The translations under genes and the position numbers were made by a program. 64,000 bases of DNA. Origin: Odoribacter sp. Z80. GTDB taxonomy: Bacteria; Bacteroidota; Bacteroidia; Bacteroidales; Marinifilaceae. Shown piece after piece: positions 43,539 through 51,961 of this stretch. Where the stretch lies: contig NZ_QWEL01000012.1 in assembly GCF_009935865.1 (NCBI RefSeq), forward strand, positions 1 to 64,000, read 5' to 3'. Position 1 is the stretch's first letter; each line of letters starts with the position of its first letter. The notes beneath the pieces were generated by a model. That model was not told where the DNA came from, did no database searches, and saw only the letters and a list, made by a program, of their open reading frames with translations.

Positions 43539-44816
43539 ATGAAAGAGTCCGTCCGGCTTCAGGAAATGATGAGGGATTCGGTATCTTTATGGCACAGGAT
43601 GACGGATGTGGTCCATATTTCGGGGTTGACAGCCCCGGAAACTACCGCCGTGAAGATTGTGATAACCATTGCGGTTGCCGGGTTGTTTTATTTTATTGTA
43701 CGCCGCTGGCTTTCGGTTGTCTTAAAGAAAATAGTAGGAAAGACTAAAAATACCTGGGATGATGTTTTGTTTGAACAAGGTTTTTTCCGGAAGTTGTCGG
43801 CGTTGATCCCTCCTCTGGCAGCTTATGTTGTGTTATCGTTTCTGGACTGGAAAATCAAGGGGGTTCTTCTGCGTTTGGTGGATATTTGGTTGGTTATTAT
43901 TGTTTTGTTTATAGTGTTTGCTTTGCTGAATGCTGTTAATAAAATTTATGAGAGTTATCCTATATCCAGGAATCGGCCGATTACTTTTTTTATCCAGTTG
44001 ATTAAAGTATTTTTATATACGGTTGTGGTGATTACGATAGTCAGTATATTGGTTAACAAATCACCGGAGCATCTGATTGTGGGCTTGAGTGCTTTTGCTG
44101 CCGTTTTGTTGTTGATTTTCAAAGATTCTATTCTCGGTTTTGTTGCCGGTATTCAGTTGACAGCCAATAAGATGATTCGAATCGGAGATTGGATTCAAAT
44201 GGATAAGAATAATGCCAACGGGACTGTATTGGAGATTAATCTTTATACGGTTAAAGTGCAGAATTGGGATATGACTATATCTACTATACCGACTTATCAG
44301 TTGGTGTCGGATTCTTTTACCAATTGGCAGGGGATGCGGGATTCTGACGGCCGGCGGATTATGCGGAGTGTTAACATTGACATGCATTCGGTTCATTTCC
44401 TTTCGCATGAGGAAATCGCGAAATTTACTTCTTCGGAGTTTCTGAAAGAGTATATTGACCAGATGCTGGATAAGCTGGGAAATATCAATAAGGATAAAAT
44501 GACGGTACTGGATGAACGTAAATTGACTAATATCGGTATTTTCCGTTATTATATGGATGCCTGGTTGGAAGCCAATCCGGATATTAATGTGAATATGACC
44601 CACATGGTGCGTCAGCTGCAGCCGGGACCGACGGGCATGCCCATCCAGATTTATTGTTTTTCAGCTAATAAGGAATGGGTGTCGTATGAGAAGATACAGG
44701 CTGATATTTTCGATCATATCATGGCAGTATTGCCTGAATTCGGCTTGAGTGTGTTTGAATTTGATTATACGGGTGGGGGAGAAGTGGCGGAATGGGAAAG
44801 TAAAGAAACAAAGTAA
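43539..44816 (+). CDS. Mechanosensitive ion channel of the MscS family (YbdG-like)
   Basis: Membrane channel that opens under turgor on osmotic downshock. It has 425 residues: five N-terminal helices, then the conserved pore segment (GLSAFAAVLLLIFKDSILGFVAGIQ; the glycine/alanine-rich start at about 184-200), the beta domain (IRIGDWIQMD) and a long C-terminal cytoplasmic part. Length and helix number fit the YbdG-like subgroup, which responds only weakly to tension in E. coli. It ends 60 bases before the promoter-led M23 operon. Confidence 0.9.
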   Translation: MKESVRLQEMMRDSVSLWHRMTDVVHISGLTAPETTAVKIVITIAVAGLFYFIVRRWLSVVLKKIVGKTKNTWDDVLFEQGFFRKLSALIPPLAAYVVLSFLDWKIKGVLLRLVDIWLVIIVLFIVFALLNAVNKIYESYPISRNRPITFFIQLIKVFLYTVVVITIVSILVNKSPEHLIVGLSAFAAVLLLIFKDSILGFVAGIQLTANKMIRIGDWIQMDKNNANGTVLEINLYTVKVQNWDMTISTIPTYQLVSDSFTNWQGMRDSDGRRIMRSVNIDMHSVHFLSHEEIAKFTSSEFLKEYIDQMLDKLGNINKDKMTVLDERKLTNIGIFRYYMDAWLEANPDINVNMTHMVRQLQPGPTGMPIQIYCFSANKEWVSYEKIQADIFDHIMAVLPEFGLSVFEFDYTGGGEVAEWESKETK

Positions 44817-44825
44817 TCAAGTCCC

Positions 44826-44856
44826 TTTGTCCCTCTGATTTTTTATTTTAATTTTG
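44826..44856 (+). promoter_or_regulatory. Probable promoter of the M23-dxr-rseP operon
   Basis: TTTG (44826-44829) and an exact -7 box TAATTTTG (44849-44856), 23 bases apart start to start, match the Bacteroidota -33/-7 pair. The M23 gene begins 20 bases downstream. It is one of the two clearest promoters in the window. Confidence 0.75.
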
Positions 44857-44875
44857 AGGGCTAAAATGGATTGAC

Positions 44876-45736
44876 ATGGCAAAAGAGAAGGTTAAACTCT
44901 GGGATAAGCTGAAATATAAATATAAGCTTTCTGTGATTAACGAGACTTCGTATGAGGGTGTGTTTAATTTCAGGTTGTCTCTGTTACATGTATTAATGGC
45001 ATTGAGCGGGCTTAGTGTCATTCTGGTTACTTTGACTATTTTATTGGTGGCTTTTACCGGATTACGGGAGTTTATACCCGGTTATCCGGATGGCAATTTG
45101 CGCCAGAAGATAGCCGGAAATGCGATCCGGGTGGATTCTTTGGAAGAGGAATTAAATAAGCGTGACCGTTTTATGAAATCTTTGCAGGTAATGTTGAGTG
45201 GCGGGGATTCTACGAGTGTGGCGCGTATCAGGAAAGATTCCCTGAAAGGTGAGCATGACTCAATCCGGTTTCAGATTTCACAACAGGAGAGTGAGTTCCG
45301 GGCGGCAATGGAGGAAAAAGAACGTTTTAACCTGGGATTTGGAATCAAGGAACCCAATAAGGATTACTATCATTTTTTTCCCCCTGTGGAGGGTATTGTC
45401 ACCAATAGTTTTGATGAAGAGAAGAGGCATTTTGGAACGGATATCGTTGCCAAATCCAATGCTAAAGTTGCTGCTGCTCTGGACGGTGTGGTGATTTTCA
45501 CCGATTGGACGGTCAAAACGGGTTATGTTATCCTGGTGCAGCATGTCAATGACTTGGTTTCGGTTTATAAGCATAATTCCACTTTGCTGAAACAGCAGGG
45601 GGATTATGTCAGGGCAGGGGAGGTGATTGCCATTGTCGGAAATACCGGGGAAGAATCCAGTGGCCCGCATTTACATTTTGAATTGTGGCGGGCAGGCAAT
45701 CCTCTGAATCTGGAAAATTTTATGAAGTTTAAATGA
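44876..45736 (+). CDS. M23 (LytM) family peptidoglycan endopeptidase
   Basis: A membrane-anchored zinc endopeptidase of 286 residues acting in the periplasm. There is one membrane helix (about 36-60), a coiled coil (75-150), then the LytM domain. Zinc and catalytic residues are complete: HFGTD (His185, Asp189), His223 and HLH (265-267). An active enzyme is expected; cell-wall remodelling or division are plausible roles. The dxr start overlaps its stop (ATGA), so the genes are translationally coupled. Confidence 0.92.
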   Translation: MAKEKVKLWDKLKYKYKLSVINETSYEGVFNFRLSLLHVLMALSGLSVILVTLTILLVAFTGLREFIPGYPDGNLRQKIAGNAIRVDSLEEELNKRDRFMKSLQVMLSGGDSTSVARIRKDSLKGEHDSIRFQISQQESEFRAAMEEKERFNLGFGIKEPNKDYYHFFPPVEGIVTNSFDEEKRHFGTDIVAKSNAKVAAALDGVVIFTDWTVKTGYVILVQHVNDLVSVYKHNSTLLKQQGDYVRAGEVIAIVGNTGEESSGPHLHFELWRAGNPLNLENFMKFK

Positions 45737-46896
45737 TGAAGAATCTGGCTGTATTAGGTTCTACCGGCTCCATTGGGACCCAGACTTTACAGGTCGTGGA
45801 GGCTCATCCCGAACGTTTCCGGGTGGAAGTGCTCACGGCTAATCAGAATGTGGATTTGTTGGCTGAACAGGCGCTGAAATTTAGGCCGGACAGTGTGGTG
45901 ATTGCCAATGAAGAAAAATATCCGCAGTTGAAAGAAGCTTTGGCTGCAGAAGACATTAAAGTTTATGCCGGAGCTGAGGCAATAGCCCAGGTGGTCACTC
46001 TGGCGAATGTGGATTTAGTGGTAACGGCTATGGTGGGATACAGCGGGTTGGTGCCGACGATAAATGCCATCCGGGCAGGAAAAAATATAGCTTTGGCTAA
46101 TAAAGAAACTTTAGTAGTGGCGGGAGAGCTGATTAGCCGTTTGGTGGAAGAGCATAAGGTGGCTATATTGCCTGTAGATTCTGAACATTCGGCTATTTTT
46201 CAGTGTCTGGCGGGGGAGCATCGGAGCCGGGTGGAGAAATTGATCCTGACTGCTTCCGGAGGACCTTTCCGGGGAAAGGATTCCGGTTTTTTAGCGGGAG
46301 TGACTCCGGCGGATGCCTTGAAACATCCCAACTGGACGATGGGTGCAAAGGTGACAATAGATTCGGCTTCTATGATGAACAAGGGCTTTGAGGTAATTGA
46401 AGCCAAATGGCTGTTTGGAATTTCGCCGGACCGGATAGATGTGGTGGTACACCCTCAGTCCATTGTCCATTCGATGGTACAGTTTTCCGACGGTTGCATC
46501 AAGGCTCAGTTGGGAGTGCCGGATATGCGGCTTCCGATTCAATATGCCCTGACTTTTCCTGATCGGGTGGATGCGGATTTCGGGAGGTTGGATTTTTGCA
46601 AATATCCCGACCTTACTTTTGAGAAGCCTGATGTCGGGACTTTCCGGAATTTAGGGTTGGCTTATGAGGCTATGCACCGGGGAGGAAATATGCCGTGTAT
46701 TCTGAATGCAGCCAATGAAGTGGCTGTGGACGCTTTTTTGCATGGGAAATGCTCTTTTACAGCGATGCCGGATTTGATTGGGGCGACGATGGCAAAAGCG
46801 GAATTTATAGGTAAACCAGATCTGGAAGATTACATGGAGACGGACCGGAGCAGTCGTCAGATTGCCCGGGAATATCTTAAAAGTTTAAATTTTTAA
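45733..46896 (+). CDS. dxr: 1-deoxy-D-xylulose 5-phosphate reductoisomerase
   Basis: Second enzyme of the non-mevalonate isoprenoid pathway, converting DXP to MEP with NADPH and a divalent metal. It has 387 residues. NADPH loop VLGSTGSIG (7-15), ANKETLVVAGE (125-135), metal/substrate segment PVDSEHSAIFQ (near 150) and TIDSASMMNKGFE (near 208-220) are intact. Two ATGs lie side by side (45733 and 45736); the first overlaps the M23 stop. rseP follows after 2 bases. Confidence 0.97.
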   Translation: MMKNLAVLGSTGSIGTQTLQVVEAHPERFRVEVLTANQNVDLLAEQALKFRPDSVVIANEEKYPQLKEALAAEDIKVYAGAEAIAQVVTLANVDLVVTAMVGYSGLVPTINAIRAGKNIALANKETLVVAGELISRLVEEHKVAILPVDSEHSAIFQCLAGEHRSRVEKLILTASGGPFRGKDSGFLAGVTPADALKHPNWTMGAKVTIDSASMMNKGFEVIEAKWLFGISPDRIDVVVHPQSIVHSMVQFSDGCIKAQLGVPDMRLPIQYALTFPDRVDADFGRLDFCKYPDLTFEKPDVGTFRNLGLAYEAMHRGGNMPCILNAANEVAVDAFLHGKCSFTAMPDLIGATMAKAEFIGKPDLEDYMETDRSSRQIAREYLKSLNF

Positions 46897-46898
46897 GT

Positions 46899-48245
46899 AT
46901 GGATATTTTAATTAAGATTACGCAATTTATATTGAGTCTTTCTATTTTAGTGCTTTTTCATGAATTCGGGCATTTTTTGTTTGCCAAATTATTTAAAACA
47001 AGGGTAGAGAAGTTTTATATGTTCTTTAATCCCTGGTTTTCTTTGTTTAAGTTTAAAAAAGGAGAGACCGAATACGGTATTGGTTGGTTGCCGTTGGGTG
47101 GCTATGTAAAAATTGCCGGAATGATAGACGAGTCTATGGATACCGCACAAATGAAGCAGCCGGTTCAACCCTGGGAGTTCCGGGCTAAACCGGCCTGGCA
47201 GCGGTTGTTGATTATGCTGGGCGGAGTCTTGGTGAATGTGTTGTTGGCATTTGCTATTTATATCGGTATATTGTTTACCTGGGGAGAGACTTACCTGCCG
47301 GCTAAGAATGTGACTTATGGGGTGGTATGTGATAGTGTGTTCCGGGAGATGGGCATGCAAAAAGGCGACCGTATTGTCAGTCTTGACTACCGGGAAGTGG
47401 AACGTTTCAGCGATATTATTCCTGATATTTTACTGAATTATCCGAAAACCATTCAGGTTGTCCGCGACGGGGAAGAGATTAGCCTGGATATTCCGGACAC
47501 TTTTGTAAAAAGCTTGCTGGAGTTGTCTTCCAAAAGCTATAAGCTGAGTCCGCTGTTGACTCCCCGTCTTCCGGTCAGCCGGGTGAAGATTAATGCTTTT
47601 GCCGACTATTCTGTTGCTTATGATGCCGGGATGAGAGAAGGCGATGAAATTCTCTCCGTGAACGGGAAAGAATTTCAGTTTTATGATGAGTTTACGGACA
47701 TACTGGCTGAAAATAAAGGGAAATCAGTGGAAGCCAAGGTGCTGCGAAATGGGGATACCCTGAGTTTTCATTTTACGTTGGGAAATGACGGTATGTTCGG
47801 CATTAATCCGCTTTTGCCGGCAAATATGTTTGAGTTGGCCACCCGCAAGTATGGCTTTATGGAGGCTATCCCTGCCGGCATCCGGATGGGCATCAGCCAA
47901 TTGGGAGTTTATGTGAAGCAGTTGAAGCTGTTGTTTGCCCAAGGTGGTGTTGCCTATAAATCTGTGGGAGGAATGGTTTCTATTGCCAATATATTTCCGG
48001 GGGTATGGAGTTGGGAAAGTTTCTGGAATCTGACCGCCCTGATTTCCATTATGCTGGCGGTTGTCAATGTATTGCCTGTTCCGGCTTTGGACGGAGGGCA
48101 TGTGTTGTTCCTGTTGTATGAGGTGATTACCCGCCGGAAGCCCGGAGAGAAGTTTATGGAACATGCACAGATAGTTGGTATGTGTCTGATTTTCGGTTTG
48201 TTTATTCTGGCTACTGTGAATGATGTAATGAAGTTTTTCGGATAG
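46899..48245 (+). CDS. rseP: RIP site-2 zinc metalloprotease RseP
   Basis: Intramembrane protease that cuts anti-sigma factors and remnant signal peptides. It has 448 residues. The zinc motif HEFGH (21-25) sits in the first helix; two PDZ domains occupy the middle (about 125-300); the third zinc ligand region is NVLPVPALDGGH (390-401). It follows dxr by 2 bases, a gene order conserved in Bacteroidota. Confidence 0.96.
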   Translation: MDILIKITQFILSLSILVLFHEFGHFLFAKLFKTRVEKFYMFFNPWFSLFKFKKGETEYGIGWLPLGGYVKIAGMIDESMDTAQMKQPVQPWEFRAKPAWQRLLIMLGGVLVNVLLAFAIYIGILFTWGETYLPAKNVTYGVVCDSVFREMGMQKGDRIVSLDYREVERFSDIIPDILLNYPKTIQVVRDGEEISLDIPDTFVKSLLELSSKSYKLSPLLTPRLPVSRVKINAFADYSVAYDAGMREGDEILSVNGKEFQFYDEFTDILAENKGKSVEAKVLRNGDTLSFHFTLGNDGMFGINPLLPANMFELATRKYGFMEAIPAGIRMGISQLGVYVKQLKLLFAQGGVAYKSVGGMVSIANIFPGVWSWESFWNLTALISIMLAVVNVLPVPALDGGHVLFLLYEVITRRKPGEKFMEHAQIVGMCLIFGLFILATVNDVMKFFG

Positions 48246-48256
48246 GATATTTTTAA

Positions 48257-48628
48257 ATGGAAGATAAAGTAAAGGCTTTCCGGGACTACCGTGCCCGGAT
48301 GAATGAGAAGATTTTAGGGTCTGGTAATAAAGTGATTAAGCGTATCTATAATATTGATACGAATACTTACATGGATGGGGCGCTTCCGGCTAAGGTGAAA
48401 GAGATGCTGGGGCTGGCCACTTCAATAGTATTGAGGTGTGATGATTGTATAAAATATCACTTGGAGAAGTGTTTTGAACAGGGAGTCACCACGGAGGAGT
48501 TGTTTGAGGTTTTTGCTGTGGCGGATGTGGTTGGAGGGACTATCGTTATCCCTCATTTGAGAAGGGCGGTGGAATATTGGGAATTGCTTCAGGGGCATTT
48601 GCCGGCAGATGAAGATGTTCATGAATAG
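48257..48628 (+). CDS. AhpD-like carboxymuconolactone decarboxylase family protein
   Basis: A 123-residue helical protein of the AhpD/CMD family, with the redox motif CDDC (Cys61, Cys64) followed by His68. This pattern is used by alkylhydroperoxidases to reduce peroxides with lipoyl or thioredoxin partners. VADVVGGTIVIPHLRRAVE in the C-half is family-like. It starts 11 bases after rseP and lies 12 bases before a thioredoxin-fold gene, so a redox function tied to that neighbour is plausible but inferred. Confidence 0.87.
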   Translation: MEDKVKAFRDYRARMNEKILGSGNKVIKRIYNIDTNTYMDGALPAKVKEMLGLATSIVLRCDDCIKYHLEKCFEQGVTTEELFEVFAVADVVGGTIVIPHLRRAVEYWELLQGHLPADEDVHE

Positions 48629-48640
48629 AGATTTTTTCCG

Positions 48641-49651
48641 ATGAAATTTTTTTTGTTGATGGTGTGTTTGCTTGGGTGCTTCAAGGGATGGGCCCAGGAA
48701 GAAGAAATTCACTGGCTGACTATTCCGGAGGCTGAGGAGCAATATCGGAAACAGCCGAAGCCTTATGTTTTTGATTTTTATACCGACTGGTGCGGTTGGT
48801 GTAAGCATATGGATAAAACCACCTATTCTGATCCGGTTGTTGTTTCGTTTATTAACCGTAATTTTTACCCTGTACGCATCAATGCGGAGTCTGCAGATAC
48901 TGTGCGGTTCCGCAATAAGGTTTATCTTCCGGTGAGGAATGGGCATAAATGGTACAGTGGTCTGGCTTTGGAGATGTTAAAGGGAAAATTGTCGTATCCG
49001 ACGACTGTTTTTTGGTATGAACCGGCGAAGTTGGATTTGGTCATTCCCGGATATATAGAAGTCCGGAAAATGCAGGGGCTTTTGGTTTACTTTACGGAAA
49101 ATGTGTGGCAGGTTGCGGAACTGGACCGTTTTTTGACTGATTTTGACCGTGTTTTCGGGGCCGGGGCGGTAAAGGACGGACCTGCTCCGGATTCGGTTTC
49201 CTGGATGGATTTCAAGGATTTTGAGGCGGAACGGCAAGCACAGAGGAAGAAAACTTTGCTTTTTCTGAAAGCTTCCTGGAGTAATTCGAGTAAGATGATG
49301 GAGCGGGTGATATTTACCGATTCTTTGGTTGCTGCTGAAGTCCGGAAGTATTTTCATTGTCTTCAATTGGATGTGCAGGCCCGGGATACCTTGACTTTTA
49401 TGACCCATACTTTTGCGAATGCCGGACCTGCAAATGGCCATTTACATCAGTTGGCCATTGCTCTGAGTGAGAAAACTCTGAAAGTTCCGGGTATTTATTT
49501 TTTCGATGAAGACGGGAAGCTGTTGGAACGGCTTTATTATTATTTGGATGAGAAGCGGGGCCGCCTGGTGTTGGATTACATCGGGAGTGATGCCTTTAAG
49601 ACGATGTCCTGGGAAGATTATTTGAAACTGAAGGCTTTGGAAACTTTATAA
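48641..49651 (+). CDS. Secreted protein with two thioredoxin folds, the second lacking cysteines
   Basis: A 336-residue exported protein with signal peptide MKFFLLMVCLLGCFKGWAQ. The first thioredoxin domain (about 25-160) has DWCGWCKHMD with Cys51 and Cys54. The second (about 190-320) repeats the fold but reads ASWSNSSKMM, so both cysteines are replaced by serine (214, 217). A periplasmic thiol-disulphide or chaperone role is inferred. The stop codon shares its last base with the next start (TAATG at 49649). Confidence 0.85.
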   Translation: MKFFLLMVCLLGCFKGWAQEEEIHWLTIPEAEEQYRKQPKPYVFDFYTDWCGWCKHMDKTTYSDPVVVSFINRNFYPVRINAESADTVRFRNKVYLPVRNGHKWYSGLALEMLKGKLSYPTTVFWYEPAKLDLVIPGYIEVRKMQGLLVYFTENVWQVAELDRFLTDFDRVFGAGAVKDGPAPDSVSWMDFKDFEAERQAQRKKTLLFLKASWSNSSKMMERVIFTDSLVAAEVRKYFHCLQLDVQARDTLTFMTHTFANAGPANGHLHQLAIALSEKTLKVPGIYFFDEDGKLLERLYYYLDEKRGRLVLDYIGSDAFKTMSWEDYLKLKALETL

Positions 49652-50676
49652 TGCGGGGTGTTATGCTGAAGTGTTTTGTGTTTTGGTTTATACTGGCAGC
49701 TTTGTGCGGGATAGGAAAGGCCCAGCAGTTCCACCGGATTATGTTTTATAATGTCGAAAATCTTTTTGATACCTTTGATGATACGGTTACCCGGGATGAT
49801 GAATTTACTCCGCAGGGGATGAAGCATTGGACAAAGCTCCGTTATATCAGTAAGTTGAGGAATATAGCCCGGGTGGTGGACAGTGTAGGCGGAGGAAACT
49901 GGCCCCTGGCGGTTGGATTGGCGGAAGTGGAGAACCGGAAAGTATTGGAGGAGCTGACAGGTAAAACGGCATTGGCGGAGGCAGGTTACGGCATTATTCA
50001 CCGGGATTCGCCTGATGAGCGCGGAATAGACGTGGCTTTGCTTTATCGCCGAAGTGAGATGCAGGTGCTGGAGGAGAATTTTTTGCAGGTACCTTTCCCT
50101 GAAAATAAAGCTATTTTTACCCGGGATGTGCTTTATGCCCAAATGCTTTTCCGGACGGATACCCTGCATTTTTTTGTTTGTCATTTCCCTTCTATGCTTG
50201 GGGGAGAAAAGCAAACGGAATGGAAAAGGGAAAGGGCTGCTTCGGTAGTTCGTCGGAAAGTGGATTCTCTTTTCCGCATCAATCCTGAAGCCTCTGTCAT
50301 CATTATGGGGGATTTGAACGGAAAGGCCGATACACCTGCGCAAAAAGTGTTAGGTACTAAAAATCCGGATAAAAAAATACAGAGCGGTCAGTTATATAAT
50401 ACAGGATATTATCTTTTGAAAAAGAATTACGGCAGTTACCGTTACAAAGGCTGCTGGCAGACGATAGACCATATCATCGTTTCCGGCGGATTGCTCGATG
50501 AGGGACACACTTGTTTTGCAAGCCGACGTATGGAGGTCTATTCTGCTTCTTTTTTGCTGGAAGAGGACAAAGCTTATTTCGGTTACAGACCGTTTCCCAC
50601 TTACCGGGGACCCCGTTATATCGGCGGGATCAGTGACCATCTGCCTGTATATATCCGAATAACTGTGGCGGAGTAG
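49651..50676 (+). CDS. Secreted endonuclease/exonuclease/phosphatase (EEP) family protein
   Basis: A 341-residue metal-dependent phosphohydrolase. After a signal peptide (residues 1-24, ending KAQ) come the EEP landmarks: FYNVENLFDT (N-terminal Asn), GLAEVENRKVLEEL (catalytic Glu), MGDLNGKA (Asp/Asn pair) and GGISDHLPVYI (terminal Asp-His). It could be a nuclease or lipid/nucleotide phosphatase; the substrate is open. It is the last gene of the M23 operon. The 163 bases that follow hold no gene but carry an efflux-operon palindrome. Confidence 0.9.
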   Translation: MRGVMLKCFVFWFILAALCGIGKAQQFHRIMFYNVENLFDTFDDTVTRDDEFTPQGMKHWTKLRYISKLRNIARVVDSVGGGNWPLAVGLAEVENRKVLEELTGKTALAEAGYGIIHRDSPDERGIDVALLYRRSEMQVLEENFLQVPFPENKAIFTRDVLYAQMLFRTDTLHFFVCHFPSMLGGEKQTEWKRERAASVVRRKVDSLFRINPEASVIIMGDLNGKADTPAQKVLGTKNPDKKIQSGQLYNTGYYLLKKNYGSYRYKGCWQTIDHIIVSGGLLDEGHTCFASRRMEVYSASFLLEEDKAYFGYRPFPTYRGPRYIGGISDHLPVYIRITVAE

Positions 50677-50746
50677 CATTGAAAAAACAAAGGAATATGA
50701 GAAAATCCGTTTTGACTTATCGGGCATTCAGACGGGAGTGCCGGCT

Positions 50747-50761
50747 TTAACAAAGTGTTAA
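50747..50761. promoter_or_regulatory. Probable operator palindrome before the RND efflux operon
   Basis: TTAACA-AAG-TGTTAA is a perfect 15-base inverted repeat, 79 bases before the MFP start. Its form fits a TetR/AcrR- or MarR-type repressor site. No regulator is encoded adjacent. No clear -7 box is seen here. Confidence 0.5.
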
Positions 50762-50839
50762 CATTTGCGGGGTAAACTTTCAGGTGTTTGGTTTGTCTAA
50801 TGTAATTAAATATATTGTTTTTTTCTGGTATTTGAAGAT

Positions 50840-51916
50840 ATGAATAGAAAAGGAAAGAAATTGTTATGGATTGTACTTTTGGTGGCAGTGGTTGTATGGA
50901 TTATGGTCACGAAGTCGGGGAAAGACGGAAATGAAACCAAGGCAGGGGCCAGCGGGGGAAGTGCAGGGAGAGGAAATTTACCTGTCAGTGGTATTGTCGC
51001 CCAGTATTCCAAATCGTCCAATGGAATTCCGGTGAATGGAAGTTTACTGGCGAATGAAGAAGTGGAACTGGTGACGGAGATTGTAGGTAAGGTTCGTAAA
51101 ATTTATTTTCAGGAAGGTAGTTTTGTCCGGAAGGGGCAATTGTTACTGAAGGTGGATGATGCGGATTTGCAGGCTCAGTTGACTCGCTCGGAATTTCAGA
51201 AAAAGTTATTGGCTGAAAAATTGGAACGCCAGCGTATTTTGTTGAAGCGCGAGTCTATCAGTCGTGAGGCTTTTGACCAGTTGCAGACCGATTACAATAT
51301 GTTGGAGGCAGACATTGAGTTGTTGAAAGTGAAGATTGGCCGGACAGAAATCCGTGCTCCTTTTGACGGGGAAATGGGATTCCGGTATGTGAGTGAGGGA
51401 AGTTATGTGCAGCCCAGTTCTAAAATAGCTACAATTGTGGATAATTCGGTGTTGAAGTATGAGTTTTATGTTCCTGAGAGATATGCGGACAACCAGCTGA
51501 AAGGATGGGAGGTATTGTTTCGGGTGACGGGGAGCGACAAACTTTATTCGGCTCAGGTGTATGCTGTGGACCCTTTGATTGATATGAAAACCCGTATGAT
51601 TTTACTACGGGCCCGTTTCCGGAATGCAAACCATGAACTGATGCCGGGTATGTTTGCCAAAGGACATATTGTTTTCGGGGATAAGGACCGGTTTATAGCT
51701 GTGCCGACGGAGGCAGTAGTGCCTGAAATGGACGGGAAACGTTTGTGGGTGGTGAAGAAGGGGAAAGCGGTCAGTGTGCCGGTGGAGACCGAAAGCCGGG
51801 ATGAGAAAAATGTGGAGGTGATTTCCGGTATCAGTGTCGGCGATACGGTCCTTACGGGCGGATTAATGCAGTTGCGGGAAGGGATGAGTGTTTCTGTTAC
51901 CCTGAAGGAACTGTAA
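50840..51916 (+). CDS. RND efflux periplasmic adaptor (membrane fusion protein)
   Basis: Adaptor joining the RND pump to the outer-membrane channel, 358 residues. An N-terminal membrane anchor (LLWIVLLVAVVVWIMV, about 8-23) replaces the usual lipobox. Then come the barrel-sandwich hybrid with the lipoyl half LVTEIVGKVRKIYFQEGSFV, a short coiled-coil hairpin (about 105-150), the second half with IRAPFDGEMGFR and the beta-barrel/MP domain. It starts the MFP-RND-TolC operon and is followed after 45 bases by the pump gene. Confidence 0.92.
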   Translation: MNRKGKKLLWIVLLVAVVVWIMVTKSGKDGNETKAGASGGSAGRGNLPVSGIVAQYSKSSNGIPVNGSLLANEEVELVTEIVGKVRKIYFQEGSFVRKGQLLLKVDDADLQAQLTRSEFQKKLLAEKLERQRILLKRESISREAFDQLQTDYNMLEADIELLKVKIGRTEIRAPFDGEMGFRYVSEGSYVQPSSKIATIVDNSVLKYEFYVPERYADNQLKGWEVLFRVTGSDKLYSAQVYAVDPLIDMKTRMILLRARFRNANHELMPGMFAKGHIVFGDKDRFIAVPTEAVVPEMDGKRLWVVKKGKAVSVPVETESRDEKNVEVISGISVGDTVLTGGLMQLREGMSVSVTLKEL

Positions 51917-51961
51917 CGGAAGTGATTTTGATACTTTTATTCTATAACTCTTTATTGTGAA

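Noticed and set aside
49618-50343. 241-codon minus-strand open frame
   Set aside because: Antisense to the EEP-family gene; composition is that of a shadow frame.
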